A program made the translations under genes and the position numbers. A stretch of 64,000 nt of DNA from Cylindrotheca closterium (taxonomy: Eukaryota > Bacillariophyta > Bacillariophyceae > Bacillariales > Bacillariaceae): assembly GCA_933822405.4 (NCBI GenBank), contig CAKOGP040000202.1, forward strand, positions 1 through 64,000, read 5' to 3'. Within the stretch, counting starts at the first letter, position 1, and each line of letters begins with the position of its first letter. Positions 49,435 through 59,339 of this stretch are shown here, in pieces. Below the pieces are notes generated by a model. It was not told the origin of the DNA and ran no database searches. It saw nothing but the letters and a program-made list of their open reading frames with translations.

Positions 49435-50238
49435 TTATTCCCAGTCCAACACATTCAACCATTCGAGAATTTCGTCAACTGTCTTAAACCCGCCCTCCTT
49501 AGTGATACCGAATTGAAATGAGCTAATCGAATATCGAATTGTCTTCCAGTCATCGATATCATACTGCTTCCAGCCATGAACTTTGTCAATGCTCCAATTG
49601 TGGATATTACGGTCGTAAGACGGCGGAAAAGTGGGCAGAATGAAACAATTGACATATGATTCTAGCAATTCTTCGTCTTCATTGGCTCCAACGATAGGAA
49701 ACAATGTTGCTCTTTTGTGAGTAGTTTTGAATCCAGCTACTTCACTAGGTTCTTCTTTGTTGCACAGACAAAATGACTTGTTTGTGTCCTTCCGCCAAAG
49801 CCGCATGCTTACACCAAGCTCGTCAGAAACTCTCTGAGGGAACTTCTGGCATTCCTCAAACGATTTGCAAAAGTGATCCCTGAAGTCTCCAGAGAGTCGT
49901 GTTGGGAGCAGCAACGGCTCAGACAGCTCGTAATGAATTGACGGTTGGTGGAACAGTTCTTGGAAACTCCTGGAGCATAAAGGAGCATATGTTCCAGATG
50001 CCTTGTCTCTGATATGAACAATCACAGAGATATCACTAAGGAGCAATATTGGTGGATCTGTACCATTGCGACAGGGTTGCAACGTGCTGTTTCTTTCCCC
50101 GGAATCTTCTTCCCTGTTCTCTTCATCGCTCTTTCTCATCTTGCTTCTTGGTGACATACTTGCCATTCCGAAAACTGGCCAACGATCCGTATCTTTGTAT
50201 TGTAATAAAGATCCAACAATTCCTAGTTCAGTAGACAT
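49435..50238 (-). CDS. F-box-family paralogue lacking the F-box
   Basis: A 267-residue protein with ATG at 50238. It aligns with the C-terminal region of the F-box gene at 47311: V-I-V-H-I-R-D-K-A-S-G, S-G-D-F-R-D-H-F, M-R-L-W-R-K-D, F-C-L-C-N, and the closing W-L-N-V-L-D-W-E. The coiled coil and F-box are replaced by about 60 unrelated residues rich in Ser, Glu and Arg. It cannot join an SCF complex through an F-box of its own. It may compete for the same targets or be a partial duplicate on the way to loss. The frame is intact. An upstream exon carrying the F-box was not found before 50238. Confidence 0.7.
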   Translation of the reverse strand: MSTELGIVGSLLQYKDTDRWPVFGMASMSPRSKMRKSDEENREEDSGERNSTLQPCRNGTDPPILLLSDISVIVHIRDKASGTYAPLCSRSFQELFHQPSIHYELSEPLLLPTRLSGDFRDHFCKSFEECQKFPQRVSDELGVSMRLWRKDTNKSFCLCNKEEPSEVAGFKTTHKRATLFPIVGANEDEELLESYVNCFILPTFPPSYDRNIHNWSIDKVHGWKQYDIDDWKTIRYSISSFQFGITKEGGFKTVDEILEWLNVLDWE

Positions 50239-52652
50239 TTCAGAAGTTGGCGCACTCCGAGGTCATACCTCTAGTGACGTTTGAGGGAGAAAGATGACGA
50301 ATTTCCAGACGCGCGAGAATTGTCCAATCAAAAAGGGAAGAAAAGAAAATACATGCAGATTTGAGAAATGAAGCCACCGAGTCGTTAACTACCTTTTTCG
50401 AACGAACAGCTAGATATGTTCAAATCTATGAATCACATGTATTAAATTTTCAAATTTAGCTAACCTGAATTGATTTGCAAGTAGAATTGATACTACAGTA
50501 TACATACGCTGAACTATACGCAGAAACGTAATCGCTTCCGTGTCTGTGTACGGTATCTAGGGAGATGAGAATACTTCAAGAGGAAAATGGGTGGATATGA
50601 GAAGACTGGAGCGAGGAAATGCGAAGGCGAAGTGATTTCTGGGAGTAGAAGTTTACTTTTGGGAAGTTGAGTTTTGAATTTGAGATGGATTCATTCTCTC
50701 TGGAGACTATGGTAGCCAGGGAGAAAGGGAGGCAATGAGTAATAGATGCCACTACAGAACCAATCGATTCTGATGCATTCTTATAAGTCGTGTATTGAGC
50801 GATGCGGTTACTATTGGTATCGTTGATCGTATTCCAACGATGATTCAGTGGGACGTCGACGTTTTCTTGGATCCAGACTCTATGTTAAAAAATGGCGAGG
50901 ATTTCTATGAATTGTACTGTATTCGTTGTATTCCCAGACTTGCTTTTTTCATCATTAGCTCGTCATTGAGCAGTTTGTTCTTTTCACAGTCATTCCGATG
51001 CAAAACCAACTGGACCAATAGTTCCTCTACATGAATGAGTGGTCGGGCACTTATGTGTCAATCAAAATGTGGTCATCATTCTCCTCCGCCTTGAGAACCA
51101 AACGCGGTTCTTTACTTGGGTAAGCGAAAGAAGCCTGAAAAGTCAGATGCGACACAGGCCCCACGTCAGTATCAGTGAGCATGTTCGATTCGTCGACATC
51201 TGGACTCGATGAAGCAGCACCGACCAATAACTTGACTTGATGGAAAACCTTCAGCGTTGGTGACGCAATTGACAGTTGGGCAATTCGTGGTGTGGAGCAA
51301 GAGAGAAACCAAGCGGCACGGGCGTTGGAAACGATGCATAGACTTTTTTATTAAAAAAGTGGCAAATGTCGAAGATGTCTTGGGTTTTGAGATATCTACC
51401 CTTTCCAAGCTTTGGGAAGCTTTTGCAACTATTGCATGAAGTTTCAATATGATTTTTGGTGTGGTATTGAGATATGATGATAGTTGTGGTGATCTGCCAT
51501 CTTTTTCTGAAAAATTTCGACCTGTTGTGTATAGAGCCATGCCTTCAAATGTCAATCAAGATTGTGAAAAAGCTGGACATTAACATCTCAATCCATCGCA
51601 TGATATCCAACCATTGCCCAACATTATTTGATCTTCGAAGCAGTTCGCTCCTTCCATGCCTTACTGTTTCCAAAAGGCAAATCCAGTGAATCTAAGACTT
51701 TTCCAGGAGCTGCGTCAGCAAATTCAGACTAGGCAGTTCGTTGAGCACATTCCTTCCACTGGGTGAAACAAGATCACAAATATGAAGATTACACATCTCA
51801 GCATAGCTTGCAATGGCTTGGATAAAGTGCCTCGTCCACGCATGAACCAATTGTGCTCGCATAGATTTGCCTGCGGTATTATCGAAAATAAGACGCTGGT
51901 AAATCTTGGTAAATCCCATCTCTTCTCGGTGAAAGTAATCAGCATATAGCATCCTTGTTGACAACAAAATCGACATCCAGCTTTAGATGCCTCGTGCTTT
52001 GTTAAAACCTGGAATAATATCAAGAACGCAGTTTTGTGTTTCACCAATCAAGATGGCACATCTGCCTTGTCAATAACACACTTGATGATCCGTGACTTTG
52101 TGTTGAAGCCGAATAAACACGGTAGGGCCATAGGAATGACTTTGCAAAGGTAAATCTCAAACCCACTCGATTATTCATTGGTGACGCGATAACATGATCA
52201 AGAACAATGACGTATGATGCTGATGATGATTGATTGATCCAAACGTTTGAATGCTGGAAAAATGGATATAGAAGACTTTCGGACACGCTCCAATATGCCG
52301 GTATGACTTTCTACTGCAATACCGGTACACGAACATTCGAAGTTTGGTGTCCGTTGGTTTCGTTCGCAATGTCCGTAGAAACTGATTGTCCGAGTAAAAT
52401 CGGTTGTTGATTGCAACGAGAGAAACTCGCAGTCCTCAAATAACCAAACCATCTCCTCGTCAACAGTCACGCTCAACGCATCATCTACGTGAACTATGCT
52501 AGTGACAAACGAAACGTTTCTTTTTCTCGGTCCGAGAGAAAAGCTTGGAAGCATAACTTCTTTGGATCCTTCAACGACAACGTGACAAAGATAGACCGTG
52601 CTTCATTGTCAAACAGCCTCAGTTATAACAACAACACGCCCTTGCCAAAGCA
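50239..52652. other. Long intergenic region with possible degenerate genes
   Basis: No gene is firmly supported. Two minus-strand frames look coding-like: 51692-51976 (94 residues, ATG, with M-L-Y-A-D-Y-F-H-R-E-E-M-G-F and a Leu-rich end) and 52198-52554 (118 residues, ATG, with E-E-M-V-W-L-F-E-D-C-E-F-L). Neither matches a family I know, and neighbouring frames are broken. They may be relics, or exons whose splice sites I cannot place. The rest of the region shows no repeats or RNA genes. Confidence 0.35.
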
Positions 52653-54304
52653 ATGTCTACTATTCAGCGTCTCGCCGAGGCCGATGTCCGTGCGATCTTT
52701 GATTCTTTACATGGAGCTCACCCACCTCCAGAAGGCTTAAAGTTCCAAATTATTCCTGTGGGTCCTTCTGGTTTGAAGTTGTCGCCTCCTGCTATTGAAT
52801 TTGACAGTAAGTTTACCAAAACCATGAATGATTGTGGCGATTGAATCAAGTTCAAATCAAAATCTCATTCCGTCTCTTTTCTCGTTTCCAAACTATTTGA
52901 AATCTATTCTCCAACACCGTCACTGTGACCTCGTCAGATGGCTTGTACGTCTTGCTTCGTCCTGAAAAGAAAGACCAACCAAAGCCTCAGCTTCCAACTC
53001 ATCTCCGTCAATACTTGGCCAAGGAAATTCCAGGGCAGGCCTGCCCATGGTCTCTTAGTGGTCCTCAATTTTCACAGCCAACGGAATTACAACAACGCTA
53101 TTGCTATCCCAAGGGAAACCCCAGCTATTCCAGTCAAAAGGGAGGCGCATTATGGACAATGTACGACAACAATGGCCACGAGGATTTGAATTATCGTCTG
53201 TTGCATGTCTACTTTTCGGCCAAGAGAGCTGGAATTAGGTCGGCCACGCCATCACCAGCCCGCCGACGACGACGAATTACTACACCCACGTCTACTTCGT
53301 CGTCGGCCTCGTCCTCCAGGACAAAGTCGCCAGCGACTCCCAACGTGGTTCCCACGTCGCCCTGGCCACCGCATGGTGCCATGCCACCACGCTCCTATTG
53401 GCAACCCCACCACCACCACCACCATCATCATCCTCATTATCCAATGGTCCCAGCATCCTTGGTTCATCCGACACCACCACCGATGCGTCCTATCAAACAC
53501 TACTTGACTCCTCCACCACCACCTCCTTCGTCGTCTGCTTTTAAGCGACGCAAGTTTGATATTCCAACACCACCTCCCACTCGATCCATGATGATGTCAG
53601 ATGCCACATTTGCTGCAACAACAACGACTGCTGCTGTCAATTACAACTCTGTGGATACTGGACGAGATCATGTGTATATGGAAAAGGGGGCGGCCGCCAA
53701 GATGCCAACCTTGCTGGATGAAGACGAGGATGCTTGGTGGATGATGGGCGCGACAGGTGGTGCCATCTTGGAAGCACCCGAATTGGGTCTTTTAGATCAC
53801 GAAGACGAAATGGCGATCCGTTCCAAGTTGTCTTTTGAATTGTTGCCATTGGCGACGGTGGAAGATTCTAGAATGGACAATCTCTTCCTTTTGGATTCCG
53901 AGGAATGTGATGCTCAGCGCAAGATGGCAGAGAACGCAGAGAACAAGAAGGATGCGTCCCCGTGTTTGGGCACTCCCTCCAGCCTCCAAAAGCGTTTGGA
54001 GGTCATGCACCGCCAAGTATTGGATTGGATCGGACAACAGCCCAAGGACAAGCAACCCCGAATGCACCAAATGGTTCGTCAATGGGCGCAAAAGTTGCAA
54101 TCCGAGTTGCAATTGGAGGAGGCACATACAGACGAGGATGGAGACAAAAAGATGGCTGCCACTGTGCTACAAGTACCGGCAGTAGGTACACCGTGCAAGA
54201 AAGAGTCACCTCCAGTTATGGCAGTTGCCGCCACTCCCATCAAGATGGAATCAACATCCGCGGATGATGCTTCCATTACACCCTCTCGAATGGAATCGGT
54301 GTAA
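52653..54304 (+). CDS. Unknown protein with conserved N-terminal domain and His/Pro-rich middle
   Basis: Two exons, 52653-52806 and 52938-54304 (intron 131 nt, GTAAGT...CGTCAG, phase 1), give 506 residues. The first ~155 residues look folded (L-A-E-A-D-V-R-A-I-F, N-G-L-Y-V-L-L-R-P-E across the junction, then C-P-W-S-L-S-G-P-Q, Y-C-Y-P-K-G-N, and L-N-Y-R-L-L-H-V-Y-F). After a basic A-R-R-R-R-R stretch comes a Pro/His-rich disordered region, including an eight-His run encoded by CAC repeats, then an acidic helical part with W-I-G-Q-Q-P-K-D-K-Q. The basic patch and low complexity suggest a nuclear or RNA/DNA-associated protein, but this is a guess. I do not recognise the domain. Confidence 0.75.
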
Positions 54305-54816
54305 ATTATAATGGGGGAATCACAACCGTTGGAGATTATTCAAGCAATTCAATCGAGCTGAATGGGCATTCATTCATTCATTCGAGCTGATTGCATTGAA
54401 CTTTGCTGCATACACTCTGATCTGATAGTAAACGATGATGGGGAATGAACGAATGAACGAAGAATCAATCAACCATATTAGCAATGCAATGATTTGAGTT
54501 CAAAACCATTGCTTTTAGAAAGGGGAATACAAATTATAAAAAAACGTTTAATGATAAAATAAGATTAGAAAGATTATGATACAAGGAGATGATGGTACTA
54601 TACTATAGTAGGAGTAGGAGTAGGCTGTCGCGAAAATAGAAAAATAAGATACAAATAGGACTCTTTCCTTGATAATTTTAAAACACAACTCAATGGTGTA
54701 CATTGAATAGAATACGTTGTTGGTGACTGATAAAATAAGATTAGAATTACAAAGAGATGGTGTAGTCTGTTGTATTATTATAGGTAAAAGAAGATGCAAG
54801 CAAGCAAAAAGATCTT
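54305..54816. repeat. Convergent 3' region with an imperfect direct repeat
   Basis: AT-rich. The 19-bp string tgataaaataagattagaa occurs exactly at 54552-54570 and 54728-54746. Similarity continues for about 40 bp beyond it (aca-agagatg), so a ~60-bp segment was duplicated in the 3' flank of the proteasome gene. No gene is seen. Confidence 0.7.
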
Positions 54817-55431
54817 TTAATCCATTCTTCCCTTGAGTTCTCTGGTAATGACATTATCCTTTGTAATGATGTGAACGATACCTCCCCAACCAGACACTGA
54901 GTCTCTGTCTACAGACGACAGCAAAGATTGTGCCAAGCATTCAAAGAGTTCATCTGGGTTCATTTTTGGCTTGTAAAGGGATTCGCACATACCAAACAAG
55001 TTTCCTGTACAAGTTCCAGTAACCACAAAGTCCTTGGCAGTCACAGGAGCTCCAATGAGATCCATTCCACTGAGAAAGGGTTCTCCCTTCTCGTCAAGGC
55101 CACACACCACAGGCTCTACAAAGTAAGGCCCAAAGCGCTTTTCATAAAGCAAATGAGACAACAAATGAGAAAAGACTTGCGGCGTCATTTCACGTTCTTC
55201 CTTGAGCGTGTACAAGTTCATTCGGAATTCCAAAAGCTGATGCAAGGTTTGCACATCGGTGGCCAATCCACCTAGTCCCACATACAACTTGGGAGCCATG
55301 CGAAAGCACTTGGTAAAGTCCGTGGCAATGGTGTGCAATTGGGCACCCAAGCGACGGTCCGCCGCGATTCCGACGCAGCCATCTCCCGCCATGGCGATAA
55401 TGGCAGCTCCATTGTACTCTAGAATTGACAT
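54817..55431 (-). CDS. PSMB3: 20S proteasome subunit beta type-3
   Basis: A 204-residue single-exon protein of standard length for beta-3 (human and yeast PUP3 about 205). It starts M-S-I-L-E-Y-N-G-A-A without a propeptide and lacks the catalytic Thr1, as expected for this non-proteolytic beta subunit. Diagnostic blocks are G-I-A-A-D-R-R-L-G, L-A-T-D-V-Q-T-L, L-L-Y-E-K-R-F-G-P-Y, D-F-V-V-T-G-T-C, M-C-E-S-L and S-V-D-R-D-S-V-S-G-W-G. It assembles in the inner rings of the 20S core and contributes structurally to neighbouring active sites. It acts in nucleus and cytosol. Confidence 0.96.
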   Translation of the reverse strand: MSILEYNGAAIIAMAGDGCVGIAADRRLGAQLHTIATDFTKCFRMAPKLYVGLGGLATDVQTLHQLLEFRMNLYTLKEEREMTPQVFSHLLSHLLYEKRFGPYFVEPVVCGLDEKGEPFLSGMDLIGAPVTAKDFVVTGTCTGNLFGMCESLYKPKMNPDELFECLAQSLLSSVDRDSVSGWGGIVHIITKDNVITRELKGRMD

Positions 55432-55685
55432 CCTTTAAATGATTGGTTTAGTTGTCTTGCTTGTTGCGTCTTGAAATGCAATGCAATTGAATGAATGCAA
55501 TGGAAACACAAAGATGTTGCTTTTGTTTCGAGGTGGTGTTGGGATCATATCAACCTACCGCCGTTCGATTGGTTGGATCCAAATTTAGGGATGCTCGGCG
55601 AAGCCCACCGACTTTTTCAAAATGGACGACGGCGACTGCGAAACTCTCAGACTCCTTCGAGTAGAATTATTTCAGTCGAAGTATT

Positions 55686-55735
55686 CCAGTGATGTAAGCA
55701 ATAATATTGAATATACTTTCAATTTACATCACTGG
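55686..55735. repeat. Perfect 12-bp inverted repeat (hairpin)
   Basis: ccagtgatgtaa (55686-55697) and ttacatcactgg (55724-55735) are exact reverse complements with a 26-nt AT-rich loop. It sits 64 bp beyond the stop of the BspA-type gene (55799), in the likely 3'UTR, and upstream of the proteasome gene. It might be a 3'-end or RNA-stability structure, or a tiny foldback element. Confidence 0.85.
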
Positions 55736-55798
55736 TTCGATCACCGGATGACCACGTTATCATGAAAGAGAACAACTATTGTATTTATCAAGGCACAT

Positions 55799-58700
55799 TT
55801 AACAATCGTAACAAAACGGACCGGGTGGATTCGAAGAGAGGTCTGGATCGGATTGTGAAGGGCAGCTGGTAAAGTTAAACATGTCGGTAACAGAAACAGC
55901 ACTGCTTGGAATGCGCGAGCCCCATGGGCAAAGATTCTGATTGAAAGATGATGCTCGCAAGAACATCCCATACGTTGAGGTGACAGAAGAAACATCCCAG
56001 GATGATATATCTCCGTTGAAGGATGAACCACTTGAGAACATCAATCTCATTTTTGTGACGGAGGAGACATCCCAGGATGACAAGTCTTGATTGAAGGATG
56101 ATGCTCGTCGGAACATTCGCGCCATCGTTATGACAGACGAAACATCCCATGATGACAAGGGTTGATTGAAGGCTCTTGCTTCATTGAACATTTGCTCCAT
56201 CGTTATGACAGACGAAACATCCCATGATGACAAGGGTTGATTGAAGGCTGTTGCATCATCGAACATTTGATCCATCGTTATGACAGACGAAACATCCCAT
56301 GACGATATGTCTCCATTAAAGGACGAGGCTCTATTAAACATGGATCGCATGTCAGTCACAGAAGAGACATCCCAGGATGACAAGTCTTGATTGAATGATC
56401 TTGCATCGTTGAACATGCCACGCATGTTCATCACAGATGAAACATTCCACGACGACAAGTCACCATTGAACGATGATTTGCTGAACATTTCCTCCATCGT
56501 TATAACAGAAGAAACATCCCACAATGACAAGTCTACATTGTCCTCAACCTCAATGCTCGAGAAGAGCTTCTCCATGCTGGTCACACCCGCACCGAAACAC
56601 CAGGCCCCTATCGGTCCATATTGTTCCTCGGTTAATGCCTTGTTTTCAGGTTTATCAAACCAGTCTTCAACTCGGTTCGAGAGCTCGGTGCTGGTCTGAA
56701 AACATGGTTTTGGTGTTACGCTAGGTGGAGCGGAAGGTGAAGTGGAAGGTGATGCTGTCGGCAGTGGCGTAATGGGTTGCATCGTTGGTGACACAGATGG
56801 CTGAGATGAAGGTCTAGGCGTCGGCCCAGCTGTTGGTGACATTGAAGGCTTGGGTGTTGGATCAGCTGATGGCAATTCACTGGATTCCACGGTAGGGGAC
56901 AGAGTTGGATTTGGTGTTGGAAATGGCGTAGGCTCCAAGGTTGGACCAACCACAGGTTGAAGCGTTGGAACAGGAGTCGGAATGCTGGTAGGGGCTTGTG
57001 TTGTGGGGAATGTAACTGGCGCTGTTGTTGGATCAAATGCCGGTGCCAACGTCGGAGATTTTGTCGGGTCGGTCGTAGTTGGGTATGTGACGGGTGCCCA
57101 TGTTGGATTCACTGACGGTGCTAGTGTCGGTGACCTTGTGGGATCGTTGGTAGTAGGGTAGGCGACCGGCGCCCACGTTGGATTTCGTGAGGGCGATTCA
57201 GTTTGTTGGACTGTTGATGGAGACGCTACGGAAGAATTGTTAGTGGAGAGTTGCTGAAACTAGGTGCTCATTTTGCTTCCAATGTACTTACCAGTTGGAT
57301 TTGTCGAATCGTCGCCAGCAACACCATCTTCTTTAGATGGGTTTGAGCTCGGGGAGCTGGATGCTTGTACTTGGAACACTCTTGTAGACTCGATACCTCT
57401 TACAGGCGATGCCAAGTTCAGCAGTTCCAAGGTACCTTCGTCTTGAAAGACATCCCTAATTAGTCTCAGCACGGATTCGTCCAGTTCATCGTCATCCTTT
57501 GAAAAGACATCCATCTCCAAATAAGCTGAGGAACAAAGCTCTTCGAAATTCGTGCTGCATGCTCTAGGATCGCCAATGTCGATCATGTTAAATTTAGCGT
57601 TCTCGAGAATAAATACGTTGTTTTCAATTGAGACGTCATTATCGATACCGCATCCAACGAGGAGTGGTAGGACATCTTGCTGGATCTTGGCCTCAAGCTC
57701 ACCTCGAAGCAATTCAATATTAATATCAGACGCCATTACAATATTCATTTCCAATCCAACTTGATCGGCTGCTGTGTTATTTTGTCCTTCCACTCCTAGT
57801 CCTTGGGATACCGAAAGGCAATCCTCTTCTGTAGGTGGATCGTATTTGCTGAGAGGCTGGGCTTCATCGCTTGTGCTTGATTTTCCAGATAGCAATTGCC
57901 AAGCTATAACTCCACCACCAATAGCAAGCAGAAATACGACCAAAGCAATCAGCATGCATTTTCGTGAGATCTTGTTCTCCTCTGGAGGCGTAGCAACGAT
58001 GGTATCAATTTCGCCGATTTGCCTTTGCCTTTGCCTTTCTTCTTCTCTCGTCCTTTCATTTCGTTCTTCCATTCGTCCTTCTTCCCTAGCTTGTTTACGG
58101 GCAGCTTCGATTTGCTCTTCCACATCTGGAGCTGCTGTAGCCTCGAGCATCGGCATCGTGGCATCCGAAGCCTGCACCGGCCCAAGCAATGCCGGGGCAC
58201 GGATCTCTGTCCCAGCATTTGCCTTGACTCTGCTGTTCCTGGTGGACTGCGTGATACCAGGAGTTCTTTGTTGTCTGCTGCTCCTGACTCCCTTGGAGGC
58301 CTTCCTCTTAGCATCCCCATCAGAGCTCGAGGACATGTTCCGACCGCCCGGAGAAGTCAACACTGGTGTTGATGAATCGTTGGCCTGTCTCGCCCTGCTG
58401 AACTTGGATGACTTTCTTGTGGCATTCCCATCCGAGCTCGAAACATTTTGAGCCCCAGGAGAAGTCATTGATGGTGACGGCTGTTGTCCTTTTCTGTTTT
58501 TCCTGGCCGCTTTTCTGCTTTCGCGACTATTGGAGCCTGAAACATTCTGAGCTCCGGGAGAATTCAATGGTGGTGATGACATTATCTCTGATCCGTTTGT
58601 CTTGTTTGCCAATCTAAGTTTGTCTTTGCCAGTTCTCGTGGAATCAGGCGTCTTGTATAGTGATCCACTGTTGCTGGATTGATGCGGGGAGGCACGATGA

Positions 58701-58873
58701 CGACCGCTAGAGGAAGAACCGTGATGACCGCTTCTCGTCGATCCATGACTTTTGGATTTCCGTGCTTTCGTTGAGGCTGAAGACTTGTCACCTTTCTCGC
58801 CAACATGATCATCCCCACGCGAAGGCTCAATATCGGAGATGGTTGGCGGAGATCCTTCGCTAGAACCGGTCAT
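55799..58873 (-). CDS. Surface protein: four-Cys domain, stalk, eight BspA-type repeats
   Basis: Two exons, 58873-57292 and 57225-55799 (intron 66 nt, GTAAGT...CCGTAG, phase 1), give 1,002 residues. The cytosolic tail (1-300) is Ser/Arg/Lys-rich with three S-P-G-A-Q/G-G-R motifs spaced about 33 residues apart and then L-E-A-T-A-A-P-D and an E/R-rich charged segment (250-285). One span (about 306-327) follows. Outside are a four-Cys domain (346-503; E-E-D-C, L-V-G-C, C-x7-C), a Pro/Thr stalk beginning exactly at the intron, and eight complete BspA/DUF285-type 25-residue repeats, ending G-P-F-C-Y-D-C. At the DNA level adjacent repeats are almost the same, for example around 56168-56300 with a 75-bp period. 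Its nearest relative is the next gene, with the same intron position. A surface recognition role is inferred. Confidence 0.88.
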
Positions 58874-59339
58874 TGTCTTATACTAAAGTATTGTTGTTCG
58901 TATGCTCAATCTTCTCTTTTACAGAGGAACTCTGTAATTCTACCGGTAGGGACCACACCGGTACCTGCGGTACCAATATGATATTTTTTCATTTTAAATA
59001 TTTAGAATTTTTTACACCTGAATAAAGTACACGTACTTCCATACAGTAGATGCTGGCGTCAGCGATGAGTGGCAGGTACCATGCTGGCAGTTCTTTTCAG
59101 TGGCAGTACTGTGCCACTACTATAGCCCCGATCCGCATTGTTTCAATCACACGGACTATCTTTCCTGGGGATATTCACTATTTCCCCAAACCCCCATGAC
59201 TCAAATGATTGACGACTGAAATACACACACCTATGGTACCGTACAGAAGCATCATCAACCCAAAAGAAGGAGTCAGAATTGGATAGAACAGGATGATTTT
59301 AAATTTACAAACAAGACTACATTTAAAACACACATAAGA
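58874..59339. other. Intergenic region between two tandem surface-protein genes
   Basis: Promoter of the gene starting at 58873 and 3' flank of the next. ACCGGT/GGTACC palindromes cluster at 58941-58976. No gene is seen. Confidence 0.4.
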
